From the NCBI GenBank assembly GCA_019694165.1, contig JAIBCL010000002.1:124001-188000 (forward strand): a stretch of DNA of 64,000 bases. The letters run 5' to 3'. This DNA is from Verrucomicrobiaceae bacterium. Its GTDB lineage: Bacteria > Verrucomicrobiota > Verrucomicrobiia > Verrucomicrobiales > Verrucomicrobiaceae. The notes below the pieces were generated by a model, which was given only the letters and a program-made list of their open reading frames with translations, searched no databases and was not told where the DNA came from. This document shows, piece after piece, positions 17,021 through 25,514 of the stretch. Position 1 is the first letter of the stretch. Each line of letters opens with the position of its first letter. The position numbers were made by a program, and so were the translations under genes.

Positions 17021-18403
17021 CTACTTCTTCGCCAATGGCGCTGTCGTGGCACCGGCGGGGACTTTGTCGGCGGGAACGATCTTCCAGACGGCACCGCGTT
17101 CTTCCTGATACGGATCGACCTTGCCGCCGTAGCCGGCGGTGCCTTGGGACATGTAGATGCTGCCGTCGGGGCCGATGCCTGAGCCTGTGGGCTTGAGGCC
17201 GTCGGCGAGGTCAAGCATCTCCTGCATCTGCCACCTGCCGCCGTCCTGCTTCATGCCCCATACCTTGCCGCTGCCCCAGTCGGCGACGAAATAGACACCG
17301 TCGAGTTCGGGATACGCTTTGTTGCGCGAGACGCCGAGATTGATGACGCAGATGCCTTGATCGACGTGGCTGTATTCGGCAATCGGAAGCACGCCGACTT
17401 TCGGGAAGCTCTCGGGATCGACGGCCTTCTCGGTGCCATCAGCGTTCTTCACGAGCTTCATCGGAAACGGATGGCTGCCGCACATGAATTTCCAGCCGTA
17501 GTTCTCGCCGCCCTTGCTGCTGGCGGGCTGGAAATCGACTTCCTCCCAGTGGTTCTGCCCGATGTCGGCGATGTAGAGGTCGCCGGTCTTGCTGTCGAAG
17601 CTGAAAGTCCACGGATTGCGCAAGCCGTAAGCCCAGATCTCCGACTTCGCGCGGGGATGCACCTTGCTGAATGCTTCCTCGCTCACGCCGAAAAGGGTCA
17701 TCTGCTGCAGCGGGGTGATGAAGGGATTGCTCTTCGGCACGTCGTAGGCGCGGTCGCCGCTGGACTTGTTCACGTCGATGCGGAGCATTTTGCCGAGGTA
17801 AGTGCTGAGGTCCTGGCCGGCGTCGATCACGTCGCCTTCCCAGCCGCCATCGCCGACGCCGACGTAAAGATAACCGTCGGGGCCGAAGGCGATCTGGCCG
17901 CCGTGGTGATTGCAGTAGGGAAAGTCGATCTGCATGATGACCTTCGCGCTCTCGGGATCGAGCTTGTCGGGATTGCTCTTCGACACGGTGAACTCGGTCA
18001 CCATTGAGGCACCGTTGAACCACAGGTCGGCGTAGCAGATGTAAACCTTTCCATTGCTCTTGAAGTCGGGATGGAAGGCCATGCTGAACATGCCCAGCTC
18101 AAGGAAGGATGAGATGGTCTTGTCCTTGAGATCGAGGAAGGGTTTCTTCAGCTTCTTGCCGTCCTTGATGATCTGAATCACGCCGGGACGCTCGATGATG
18201 AAGACGCGACCGCTGCCATCGTTCGGCGCAGCGACGCTGACAGGCTCGACGAGATCATCGGCGACTTTGACGAGCTGGATGGCGACATTGCCCGGCAGCT
18301 TGCCGCCCGGCTGCGCAGGCATGGCTTGATCGGCGGCATGAGAAACGACCGGCGCGGCGAGCGCCATCGCCAGCGTGAGGATGGAGGGAAGCAGTGGTTT
18401 CAT
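17021..18403 (-). CDS. PQQ-dependent sugar dehydrogenase (glucose/sorbosone dehydrogenase family)
   Basis: A 460-aa secreted protein. ATG 18403 is chosen because it opens a standard signal peptide (SILTLAMALAAPVVSHA); the longer frame to 18748 reads non-protein-like sequence and overlaps the divergent esterase gene. Family marks in order: SGRVFIIERPGVIQII, GMFSMAFHPDF, NHHGGQIAFGPDGYLYVGVGDGG, WAYGLRNPW and GENYGWK. These are the six-bladed propeller motifs of soluble PQQ sugar dehydrogenases, including the GGQI...DGxLY...GDGG ligand loop. The expected reaction is oxidation of an aldose or related sugar in the periplasm. No PQQ synthesis gene is nearby. A strong terminator follows. Confidence 0.93.
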   Translation of the reverse strand: MKPLLPSILTLAMALAAPVVSHAADQAMPAQPGGKLPGNVAIQLVKVADDLVEPVSVAAPNDGSGRVFIIERPGVIQIIKDGKKLKKPFLDLKDKTISSFLELGMFSMAFHPDFKSNGKVYICYADLWFNGASMVTEFTVSKSNPDKLDPESAKVIMQIDFPYCNHHGGQIAFGPDGYLYVGVGDGGWEGDVIDAGQDLSTYLGKMLRIDVNKSSGDRAYDVPKSNPFITPLQQMTLFGVSEEAFSKVHPRAKSEIWAYGLRNPWTFSFDSKTGDLYIADIGQNHWEEVDFQPASSKGGENYGWKFMCGSHPFPMKLVKNADGTEKAVDPESFPKVGVLPIAEYSHVDQGICVINLGVSRNKAYPELDGVYFVADWGSGKVWGMKQDGGRWQMQEMLDLADGLKPTGSGIGPDGSIYMSQGTAGYGGKVDPYQEERGAVWKIVPADKVPAGATTAPLAKK

Positions 18404-18562
18404 GGCATGGACTGAGGCTGGTTTTTGTGATTTTGCGATTCGAGAGCGCGAGGCTATGAAAACGCGCCCGCGCTGGCAAGAGCGAAAATGCGGTCTGGCC
18501 GAAAATTCCCGCCGAACTCCACATCTGCGCAATCGGCACGCTTCGGCGTCGTTTATTTGCGT

Positions 18563-19441
18563 ATGATCCCACTGCTGCCAGCATCCGCCGCACTCCTTCT
18601 CACCGCCGTCAGCCTCGCGCACGCTGGAGCACCGCCAGCGACCATTCCCTTGTGGTCGCATGGCGCGCCGGGTTCCGAGGCGCGCATGAACGAACCCGAG
18701 ACGACAGACTCTGACGGCAAGGGGAAGAACAATGTATCGAACGTGCACAATCCGTCGATCACGCCCGTGCTACCAGCAAAGGACAAGTCCACCGGCGTCG
18801 CGGTGATCATCGCGCCGGGCGGCGGTCACTCAAAGCTTTGCCTCGGTCACGAAGGCTACGCGCTGGCCTACTGGCTTGCCGATCATGGCATCGCGGCGTT
18901 CGTGCTGAAGTATCGCCTCGCGAGGGAGCCGGGCTCGACCTACACGATTCAAGATCACGCCATGGCCGATGCGCGCCGCGCCATCCGCACCGTGCGCACG
19001 CGAGCCGCCGAGTGGGGCATCAAGCCCGATCACATCGGCATCATGGGCTTTTCGGCTGGCGGCGAGCTGGCCGCGTTCGCCGCGATGAAGTCGGACTCGG
19101 GCAAAGCCGATGCGGAAGATGCGATCGAGCGCGCCAGCAGCCGGCCGGATTTTCAAGCGCTGATCTATCCTGGCACGTCGGATCTGTTCAGCGCGGAGAA
19201 AGGCATGCCGCCGGTCTTCATCGCATGTGGTTACAACGATCGACCCGACATCTCGCAAGGCATGGCCTCTCTCTACCTCAAATACAAAGCCGTCGGCGTA
19301 CCCGCAGAACTCCACATCTACTCAAACGCCGGCCACGGTTTCGGCTACCGCGACGGTACCGCCACAGCCGCCGGTGCGTGGGTGTTTCGCTTCCGCGAGT
19401 GGCTGGCGGACAGCAAGCTGCTGGTGGAGAACTCGAAGTGA
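18563..19441 (+). CDS. Secreted alpha/beta hydrolase (esterase/lipase family)
   Basis: A 292-aa protein starting at ATG 18563, which gives signal peptide IPLLPASAALLLTAVSLAHA. It carries PGGGHSKLCLGHEG in the oxyanion region, nucleophile Ser164 in GFSAGGE, and His258 in SNAGHGFGY. This is the acetyl-xylan-esterase/BD-FAE-like group common in Verrucomicrobia. It diverges from the PQQ dehydrogenase, with 159 bases between the two starts that must hold both promoters. It is only distantly related to the 14568 esterase by eye. Confidence 0.87.
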   Translation: MIPLLPASAALLLTAVSLAHAGAPPATIPLWSHGAPGSEARMNEPETTDSDGKGKNNVSNVHNPSITPVLPAKDKSTGVAVIIAPGGGHSKLCLGHEGYALAYWLADHGIAAFVLKYRLAREPGSTYTIQDHAMADARRAIRTVRTRAAEWGIKPDHIGIMGFSAGGELAAFAAMKSDSGKADAEDAIERASSRPDFQALIYPGTSDLFSAEKGMPPVFIACGYNDRPDISQGMASLYLKYKAVGVPAELHIYSNAGHGFGYRDGTATAAGAWVFRFREWLADSKLLVENSK

Positions 19442-19549
19442 TGATTCAGCAATCCGTCTCGAGCAGCCGTAGGAGACGAAAACGAACGAACCGTCGGCAG
19501 TCCAGTCTCCTCGCGCATTTCGTGTCTGCTCGCGGCCGATGGATCGCGA

Positions 19550-20098
19550 TCACCACCAGAACGCGTCGATGAAAAACACCGCCACCATCGCGAGGCTGAC
19601 GACGAGGCGGAGGATGAGGCCGGCAGTGGTGCCGAGGAGTGCGCCCCAGGTGGACTTGATGGCGGGACGCACCTGTTTCTCGGCGAAGATCATTTCAAAG
19701 GCGAGCGCGCCGACGAGCGGGCCGACGATGAGTCCGGGAAACGGAAAGAACATCCCGGCCATGCCGCCGATGAACACGCCGGCGATGCCCCAGCGGCTGG
19801 CACCGAACCATTTTGCGCCGAACGCACCGCTGGCGAAGTCTAGCACATACGCGAGCACGAGCAGCAGGCCGAGCAAGATGATGCCGGGCCAGCTCATGCC
19901 GGACTCGGGACGGAGCCAGGTGTGAATCAGACCCGTGACGAAAATGAGGAGCGGCCCTGGGAGCAGCGGCAGCACGGAGCCGATGACGCCAAGGACGAGC
20001 AGCGAGATCGTCAGCGTCCACACCGCCGCGCCCGACCATTGCGCCGGCTGAATCCACTGGGCGACGGAGTTCCAGACGTTCTGCCACCACTCAAGCAT
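19550..20098 (-). CDS. DUF456 family membrane protein
   Basis: A 182-aa protein with about five hydrophobic segments. Family marks are LGVIGSVLPLLPGPLLIF near residue 30 and GGMAGMFFPFPGLIVGPLVGA around 110, the PGP and GLxxGPxxGA signatures of DUF456. The start at 20098 overlaps the end of the nitroreductase gene by 8 bases, indicating one operon with that gene first. The molecular role of the family is unknown. Confidence 0.88.
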   Translation of the reverse strand: MLEWWQNVWNSVAQWIQPAQWSGAAVWTLTISLLVLGVIGSVLPLLPGPLLIFVTGLIHTWLRPESGMSWPGIILLGLLLVLAYVLDFASGAFGAKWFGASRWGIAGVFIGGMAGMFFPFPGLIVGPLVGALAFEMIFAEKQVRPAIKSTWGALLGTTAGLILRLVVSLAMVAVFFIDAFWW

Positions 20099-20690
20099 CG
20101 GCGAAGGAAATCTTGTCGTGGATGGAAGTGCGCACGGATTTGAGACCGGACGACGCACCGTCTTTCGGCCAGCCGAGGTAAAGCAGGCCGGCGCAGCGGT
20201 CCTCGGCACGGATGCCGAGCCAGTCGTTGAACGCACGCTCGTAAATCAGCGGAGGCGATGACCAGAAGGAACCAAGGCCGGCAGCAGTCGCCGAGAGCAT
20301 GAGGTTCTGCATTGCGCACGCCACGGCTTCGATCTCCTCGATCTCGGGAATCTTGTCGCCGCCACGCCGCTCCATCCATGCGACGACGATGACCGGGGCA
20401 AGCAGAGGATTAGCGCCGAGTTTGTCGAATTTGTCTTCACGGAACTCGGCGGGCGGCGTCACCTCGCGGTACAGCCGCTGCATTTCGCCGCCGAGGCGCG
20501 CGCGTGCGTCGCCGGTGAAAGCGCGGAAACGCCATGGCTCGGTGAGGCCGTGAGTAGGGGCCCAGTTGGCGTTTTCGAGCAGTTCCATCAAGAGCGCATG
20601 TTCGACGGGCCGGTCCGTTTCCATATCAGCGGGCTTGACGGTACGGCGGCTGCGGATGAGCGCGGAGGTTTCTGCGAGCGAGGGGATCAT
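20091..20690 (-). CDS. Nitroreductase family protein (FMN-dependent)
   Basis: A 199-aa cytoplasmic flavoprotein. IRSRRTVKP (12-20) binds the FMN phosphate. NWAPTHGLTEPWRF (41-54) is the conserved flavin/substrate segment, and AATAAGLGSFWSSPP followed by LYLGWP are the C-terminal family marks. The length matches small single-domain nitroreductases of the YdjA type. It reduces nitro or quinone substrates using NAD(P)H. It is the first gene of a pair with the DUF456 gene. Confidence 0.92.
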   Translation of the reverse strand: MIPSLAETSALIRSRRTVKPADMETDRPVEHALLMELLENANWAPTHGLTEPWRFRAFTGDARARLGGEMQRLYREVTPPAEFREDKFDKLGANPLLAPVIVVAWMERRGGDKIPEIEEIEAVACAMQNLMLSATAAGLGSFWSSPPLIYERAFNDWLGIRAEDRCAGLLYLGWPKDGASSGLKSVRTSIHDKISFADA

Positions 20691-20761
20691 CTGGCGGGCG
20701 GATCACTGCGGCGGAAGCAGCGGGGTGTCAAGAATGGCACACGTACTCTCGCGGCCGGGGC

Positions 20762-20873
20762 ACAGGGTTTACGCATGAATTGCTTCTGATTGGATTCCCA
20801 CGGATTCAAGACGACCACGGATTGGACTTCTTCTAAATTCATCCTTGGAATCCTGAATCGGAGCAAATCATGG
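20762..20873 (+). repeat. Truncated copy of the MITE-like element at 49232-49388
   Basis: The stretch from CAGGGTTTACGCATGAATTG through the CCCACGGATT and GGAATCCTGAATC blocks to GCAAATCATGG aligns to the left three quarters of the 49.2 kb element with scattered substitutions. The right terminal repeat is missing. A hairpin between the CCACGGATTC and GAATC blocks is kept. Confidence 0.75.
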
Positions 20874-20972
20874 ACATGTTCTCAAAATGTTTGTCTGATT
20901 GAGGTTCGCGAAAAGGACCAGGATCAGGCCAGCGTGACACAACGATGCGGATTGAGAACTGGCATTCCTCTT

Positions 20973-21204
20973 CAAGCCCATCGGGCTTGTGTCATTAAGC
21001 GCAGGGTTCGGAGAACCCTGGGAATTGGAGGGTCGCCTTGCATTCCGTGAGCGAGAACCACAACGTGGTTCCGTCCATCGCGCGGAACCCTGCGGACGGA
21101 ACCGCGTTGCGGTTCGCCCTTTATCGAATCGGTGGAGCTGCCACCCATACCCAGCATCTGCTGCGCGAACCCTTGGGCTGGAAGACAGAAGGCCGCTGGC
21201 CTTC
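20973..21204. repeat. Cluster of five short palindromes (7-8 bp stems, 3-nt loops)
   Basis: CAAGCCC-ATC-GGGCTTG at 20973-20989, CAGGGTTC-GGA-GAACCCTG at 21002-21020, GAACCAC-AAC-GTGGTTC at 21055-21071, GAACCGC-GTT-GCGGTTC at 21099-21115, and GAAGGCC-GCT-GGCCTTC at 21188-21204. GGTTCCGTCC (21067) and GGACGGAACC (21094) add a 10-bp outer pair. The 745-base stretch 20691-21435 contains no credible gene; it holds this cluster and two MITE-like elements. Confidence 0.8.
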
Positions 21205-21315
21205 GGAACATCGGCAGAGGGCGCAGGCGGGCGTCAGAGGCAGTCCATCGCAAATCGAGACCTCCCGGTGGTGGGTGGGCAAAATGACATTCATTTTGAG
21301 ATTCGGGATATACCT

Positions 21316-21455
21316 CGCGTCATCACGATTTGTGAATCGCCTTTTCAATCTCACACGAAGGCACAAAGGAATGAAAGAGGAGGCAAACTTAGTGTCTTCG
21401 TGTCTTTGTGTGACACGTTCACTGAGAAGTCATTTTCACAAATTGTGATGACGCG
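21316..21455. mobile_element. 140-bp MITE-like element with 21-nt terminal inverted repeats
   Basis: The ends (21316-21336 and 21435-21455) are inverted repeats that begin CGCGTCATCAC and end TTTGTGAA, with one mismatch in 21. An inner inverted pair combines CACACGAAGGCACAAAGG with CTTCGTGTCTTTGTGTG. No ORF is inside. No clear target-site duplication is seen. The right end supplies the last codons and stop of the broken DUF4338 gene, so it apparently inserted into that gene. Confidence 0.75.
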
Positions 21456-21859
21456 GAGAATAACCAAAGCTCGCGAGCCAGTCGGGGCGCAAGCGACGCA
21501 GGCACGCGCCCATCACCGCCGAGGCCAGATTGGGCGCCGCGCCCTTGTCGGTGAGCAGGCAGAAGCGGCGGTTCTGCACCACGAGCTTCAGGCGCGCCTT
21601 GCACAGCCCCGCGCCCCAGCCGATGCAGTGCTCGCGATGTTTGAGCTTGTAAGCCGCCGCGCCCCAGCAGAGCAAGGCGACCCACTGGCCGTCGAGTTCG
21701 GCGACGTAGGCGCAGCGTGTCGCCCGCGCTGCGCCCGCCCTTGAGGTGGTGATGCGCGGCCATGAGCGAGCCGAACTCGTCGAGTTCGTGATCGAGCAGC
21801 GGCCGCACGACAAGCCCTTGGAGAGCGATGAGCGGTGTCGGGTGAGCGGAGGATTTCAT
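21436..21859 (-). pseudogene. DUF4338 family gene (DruA/IS-linked type), frameshifted and 3'-truncated
   Basis: The N-terminal part reads MKSSAHPTPLIALQGLVVRP to HHHLKGGRSAGDTL in one frame. An extra C in CTGCGCCTAC near 21711 throws it off frame, and the neighbouring frame continues YVAELDGQWVALLCWGAAAY, HREHCIGW, LVVQNRRFCLLTDKG and PNLASAVMGACLRRL. These are the strongest DUF4338 signatures; that domain occurs in Druantia DruA and in many transposon-linked ORFs. The C-terminal third is missing: reading ends at RHHNL-stop, encoded by the end of the MITE at 21435-21455. Two independent lesions make a pseudogene near certain. Confidence 0.8.
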
Positions 21860-22073
21860 CCCGCGTCACCGTGACTCAGGCGCGGCGATTGTCTGGCACT
21901 TTGTCACCCGCCTTGATCCTCAAGGACGTTGAGCTTCACATGATATCGCCGTGTGAAAATCGAAGGTTCGGAAAAATAGGATCGACATTTCCAATTTCAT
22001 TCTATACAACGATGGATAATTCTGAAAAAGCCATGAGCCCTCCCGCTCTAAATTTCCCATCCGACACCTTCGG

Positions 22074-22185
22074 CATTCGGCATTCGGCATTCGGCATTCG
22101 GCATTCGGCATTCGGCATTCGGCATTCGGCATTCGGCATTCGGCATTCGGCATTCGGCATTCGGCATTCGGCATTCGGCATTCGG
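22074..22185. repeat. Heptanucleotide tandem repeat, 16 perfect copies of CATTCGG
   Basis: 112 bases made of exactly 16 uninterrupted 7-mers. Seven is not a multiple of three, so any copy-number change shifts frame. ORFs across it read low-complexity heptapeptides (GIRHSAF on plus, AECRMPN on minus) and are not supported as genes. Confidence 0.97.
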
Positions 22186-22198
22186 CGCGGAGGCCTCT

Positions 22199-23027
22199 TT
22201 GGAGTGCGGTGGCGCAGCCCCGGAGGGGCGCAGGCACGGCTTTCGCTCCGCGGACATTGAGCGTGCCGGCCAGGCGGCGTGTGAGGTGCCACTGGTGTGT
22301 GAGCAAAGCCAATGCGGTGTCTGCGCCACCGCAGCCCAAAGCCGCCGCGGAGGCCGCTTTCACCCGGTGCATCCCGGCCACCCATCCGCATGCCAGGACC
22401 GCCGCTCATTGCCTGCCGCGCCACCGCATCGCCGTAGGCCGGGTGTGTGCTGCGGTGCAGCCGAGTTTCGCGCCAAAGTCCGCCTCGCAGCACCGCCCGC
22501 CTCATGCGGGGTGCGATGCCGGGATGCACGCCCCTTGCTCCGTGTCCGCCGGTTCGGCCGGGCGGGTTTCTCCACGCCCGGGCTGCACCTCCCTGGCAAG
22601 GGCGCTCCTACCGCGTTCCTTCCGCCCGGTCATGAGGTCCCGACAGGCCACCATGCGGACGGATCATTTCACGGCACCTGCCGGCCATCCGTCGGCACCT
22701 GCCGACCGTCCATCGGTGTTTACCGGCTGTCCGTCGGTGCTTACCCACTGTCCGTCGGTGCTTACCGACTGTCCGTCGGTGCCTACCGACCGTCCGTCGG
22801 TGCCTACCGACCGTCCGTCGGTGCCTACCGACCGTCCGTCGGTGTCTACGGATCGTCCGTCGGTGCCTTCGGATCGTCGGGAATGCCAGATTTCCAACGA
22901 AAAGGGCATCTCGCTCCGGTTGCGCCGCCCGCCGGCAGCCCGGCGCTGCCCATGCCAGCCATCAGGCGTGCCAAAATGGCCGCTGACGCCGTCCTCAGTC
23001 CCGTCGCTCCCCAACCCGCCGTCTGCC
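22199..23027 (+). other. GC-rich stretch of doubtful coding status upstream of the 23028 gene
   Basis: Two plus-strand frames and one minus-strand frame are open here, which in such GC-rich DNA is weak evidence. The frame joined to the 23028 gene is open for 273 codons from 22209 and is Cys, Pro, His and Arg rich without a recognisable domain except the heptapeptide repeat at 22685-22873. I treat it as intergenic with a possible N-terminal extension of the next gene. Confidence 0.4.
22685..22873. repeat. 21-bp tandem repeat, nine degenerate copies, frame-neutral
   Basis: The unit core is CCGTCCGTCGGTGCCTACC, and each copy holds an ACCGAC-CGTCC-GTCGGT hairpin at its boundary. Copies 5-8 are nearly identical and the outer ones diverge, as expected for expansion from the middle. 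The length is divisible by three; in the frame of the following gene it encodes [RC]PSV[PL]TD repeats. There are no unique spacers, so it is not CRISPR. Confidence 0.93.
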
Positions 23028-23915
23028 ATGAAGCCGCTCCTCTGGGACGCCATCAATCCGTTCACCGGCACGCCTTTCACCTGGGACGATCCCAATCTGC
23101 GCTGGGGCGATCCCGCCTATTACCTCGAACCCGGCGATCCCGGATTCGTCCCCTACCCCGGCCAGCTCCTTTCGACCCCCGCCACGTCCAAATCCAAATC
23201 CAAACGCCATACTCCCATGCCCAAATCCGACTATCTCAAGCGGCGCGATGACGAGTTCTCCGCGCAGCTCACCACATTCCAGAACAACATCGGCAGCCAC
23301 ACCGCCACCTTCGGCCTCAGTCCGGCCCAGGTGAGCGGTCAGGCCGCCGATGCCGCATACTTCGCCTACATCCTTGCCTCCCAGCAGGTATGCTCCCAGT
23401 GCAGCCAGCAATGGACGGCCTGGAAGGACATCATCCGCGGCGGCGGCGCGCCGCCGGCCACCGGCGCGCCTGCGGATGCGCCCATGCCCGCCGCCGTGCC
23501 CATCGTGGCGCCCGGCGTCGAGGCGCGCTTCCGCAAACTGGCGCAAAGCATCAAGGCCCACGCCGCATACAATCCCGCCATCGGCGAAGCCCTCGGCATC
23601 GAGGGCGCGGCGCACACCGGCCCGGACTTCGCCGTCTTCAAGCCCGAGTTTGACATCGTGCTCACCGGCGGCCAGGTCCTCGTGCGCTGGACCTGGCAGG
23701 GCCAGAGCGCCTTCCTCGACATGATCGAAATCCTTGTCGATCGCGGCGGCGGCGCCGGCTTCGTCTTCCTCGCCCAGGACACCACGCCGGGCTATGTGGA
23801 CGCCACGCCCCTGCCCGCCACCGCCCAGAAGTGGAGCTACAAGGCCATCTTCCGCGTCGGCGACCAGCGCATCGGCCAGTGGAGCGACGTGGTGAGCATC
23901 ACCGTCGGCGGCTGA
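23028..23915 (+). CDS. Hypothetical protein with C-terminal fibronectin/Ig-like beta domain
   Basis: ATG 23028 is chosen because the sequence becomes protein-like there (MKPLLWDAINPFTGTPFTWD). It is a 295-aa protein without a signal peptide. Residues 65-140 look helical (PMPKSDYLKRRDDEFSAQLT, with a CSQCSQQW motif). A Pro/Ala linker follows, then a beta-sandwich-like end (FDIVLTGGQVLVRWTWQG, WSYKAIFRVGDQRIGQWSDV). The last segment has the rhythm of a fibronectin type III repeat. I do not recognise a named family. It is first in a same-strand series with the YadA-head-like and ANxGQLK proteins, and the 21-bp repeat precedes it in frame. Confidence 0.65.
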   Translation: MKPLLWDAINPFTGTPFTWDDPNLRWGDPAYYLEPGDPGFVPYPGQLLSTPATSKSKSKRHTPMPKSDYLKRRDDEFSAQLTTFQNNIGSHTATFGLSPAQVSGQAADAAYFAYILASQQVCSQCSQQWTAWKDIIRGGGAPPATGAPADAPMPAAVPIVAPGVEARFRKLAQSIKAHAAYNPAIGEALGIEGAAHTGPDFAVFKPEFDIVLTGGQVLVRWTWQGQSAFLDMIEILVDRGGGAGFVFLAQDTTPGYVDATPLPATAQKWSYKAIFRVGDQRIGQWSDVVSITVGG

Positions 23916-24000
23916 GCTGGCGGATGGTAAGATGGTGGATAGTTGATGGTCGATGACAAATGCAACAGCGCTTCGCCCGCTCCTTTCCGCCGCCTGCCAT

Positions 24001-24072
24001 TCATCATCTCATCATCTCATCATCTCATCATCTCATCATCTTAGTATCTTATCATCTTAGCATCTTAGCATC
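24001..24072 (+). repeat. 9-bp microsatellite (ATCATCTCA) upstream of the YadA-like gene
   Basis: About four good copies of ATCATCTCA are followed by decayed copies ending in ATCTTAGC. The tract ends about 27 bases before ATG 24099. Complementary GATGGT-rich sequence lies at 23926-23956. Length variation here could alter the promoter or leader of the next gene. Confidence 0.85.
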
Positions 24073-24098
24073 CAGCAACCTGCTCATTCACCCATCTT

Positions 24099-25514
24099 AT
24101 GAAAACATCCTTGCATCATTCTTCTTTCGCATCCTGTTTCGCCACCCTCGCGCGTCTGGGCGCTTGCGCCCTGGGCCTGGGCGCGCTGTCCGCCGGGGCT
24201 GACCAGACGCTCACGGGCGTCACCACGGTCGATGGCAGTGTAGTCATCAATCCTGCCAGCGGTGCCGAGGCCCTCGCGGTGCATGGTGCCGGCACCGATG
24301 TGCTGCTGGACTCCAGCAGCCTCCACCTCCTCAATGGCAGCACGGGTGCCGGTGCGCTGGATCACAGCTGGCTCACGCATGGCGGCATCGGCTTTGCCAC
24401 AGGCGATGCGCTCGCCGCTCCGGTCGGTGCGGCGGATTGGGAGGACTTCACCGCGCATCTCCAGGTCAGCCGCGCGGGCGCGGCACCGGGCGTCGGGTTT
24501 TATCTCGACCACACCTTGAGCAATGCCCAGAGCGGTGCCATCAGCCAGGTGGCGCCGCTTTACTACACCTGGCACAAGGGAGTGGCGGGCAGCGGCGGCG
24601 CGGTCAGCGCTGACATCACCCAGCGCGCCACGCCCATCATGCGCCTGGGCGGCACGTCAAACGCGCTGCGCCTGATGCACCCGGACGATGTGACGAAGTC
24701 CATCGAACTCAATCCGCAGACGGGCACCATCAAGGTGAACGACCGCATGGTGCTCACGCAGAGCGAGTGGTCCAGCCTCGATGCCGGCACGGGCACCACT
24801 GGCGTAGGCACCTACTCGGCGGCCTTTGGCTACGGAAACAATTCCTCCGGCTCGTGCACGCTCGCGGCGGGCTCCTACAATGCGGCCACGGGACCGTGCT
24901 CCGCCGCGCTTGGCTCGTGGAGTTACGCCGGCGGCGCGGCGTCCATGGCGCTCGGACTCTGGGCGTCCGCGTTGGGCAATGGGTCCGTCTCGCTGGCCGG
25001 GCCGAACACTCAGGCCTATGGCACCAGCTCGCTCGTCGCCGGTTCATGGTCCATGTCGCTGGCTGACTACTCGATGGTGCTGGGTCGCGGCTTGATGGGC
25101 AATCAGTCCGGCGAGATCGTCGTAGGTTGCTACAACGACTTCGCCAGTCCGGCCATGACGGGCCGCACCTTGCAGTTCGTGGTGGGCAACGGCGTGGAGA
25201 ATCCCGCGGACATGTACACCGTGGGCAACACGCCCAACCGCAGCAACGCGCTGGAGATCGAGACCAGCGGGCGCACCACCATCCGCCACAAGAACAGCGC
25301 CGCCGATGCCAGTGCGGAGGCGCTGGCCGTGCTCGGCGCCGCCAGCGTGAGCCGCAAGCTCACGGTCACAGGCGCGGCCGCGCTCAACGGCGGGGCCACC
25401 GTCACCGGCACGCTCACCGCCACGGAAAAAGTCCGCGTGCCGCCCGGCGGCGATCTGCCCATGGCCGCCGAGTTCCAGAACGACGGCGGCCTCGGCGTGC
25501 CCGGAGCGCAGTAG
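24099..25514 (+). CDS. Secreted YadA-head-like protein
   Basis: A 471-aa protein with signal sequence (LARLGACALGLGALSAGA). Residues about 235-330 contain repeats spaced like the trimeric-autotransporter head: YSAAFGYGN, SCTLAAGSYN, CSAALGSWS, ASMALGLWA, GSVSLAGPN and TSSLVAGSWS. These have the SxAxG pattern of YadA/Hia beta-rolls. There is no coiled-coil stalk or membrane anchor, so it is not a complete trimeric autotransporter. Later segments (ALEIETSGRTTIRHKNS and ALNGGATVTGTLTATEKVRV) recall phage tail-fibre style structural repeats. Likely an extracellular or surface structural protein. A 9-bp microsatellite lies in its leader. Confidence 0.75.
   Translation: MKTSLHHSSFASCFATLARLGACALGLGALSAGADQTLTGVTTVDGSVVINPASGAEALAVHGAGTDVLLDSSSLHLLNGSTGAGALDHSWLTHGGIGFATGDALAAPVGAADWEDFTAHLQVSRAGAAPGVGFYLDHTLSNAQSGAISQVAPLYYTWHKGVAGSGGAVSADITQRATPIMRLGGTSNALRLMHPDDVTKSIELNPQTGTIKVNDRMVLTQSEWSSLDAGTGTTGVGTYSAAFGYGNNSSGSCTLAAGSYNAATGPCSAALGSWSYAGGAASMALGLWASALGNGSVSLAGPNTQAYGTSSLVAGSWSMSLADYSMVLGRGLMGNQSGEIVVGCYNDFASPAMTGRTLQFVVGNGVENPADMYTVGNTPNRSNALEIETSGRTTIRHKNSAADASAEALAVLGAASVSRKLTVTGAAALNGGATVTGTLTATEKVRVPPGGDLPMAAEFQNDGGLGVPGAQ

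Noticed and set aside
21835..22529. ORFs of both strands across the CATTCGG tract
   Set aside because: Heptapeptide translation of a 7-mer that reads open in all frames; no flanking conserved sequence.
22685..22873. CRISPR array
   Set aside because: Contiguous 21-bp units with no unique spacers and no cas genes nearby.
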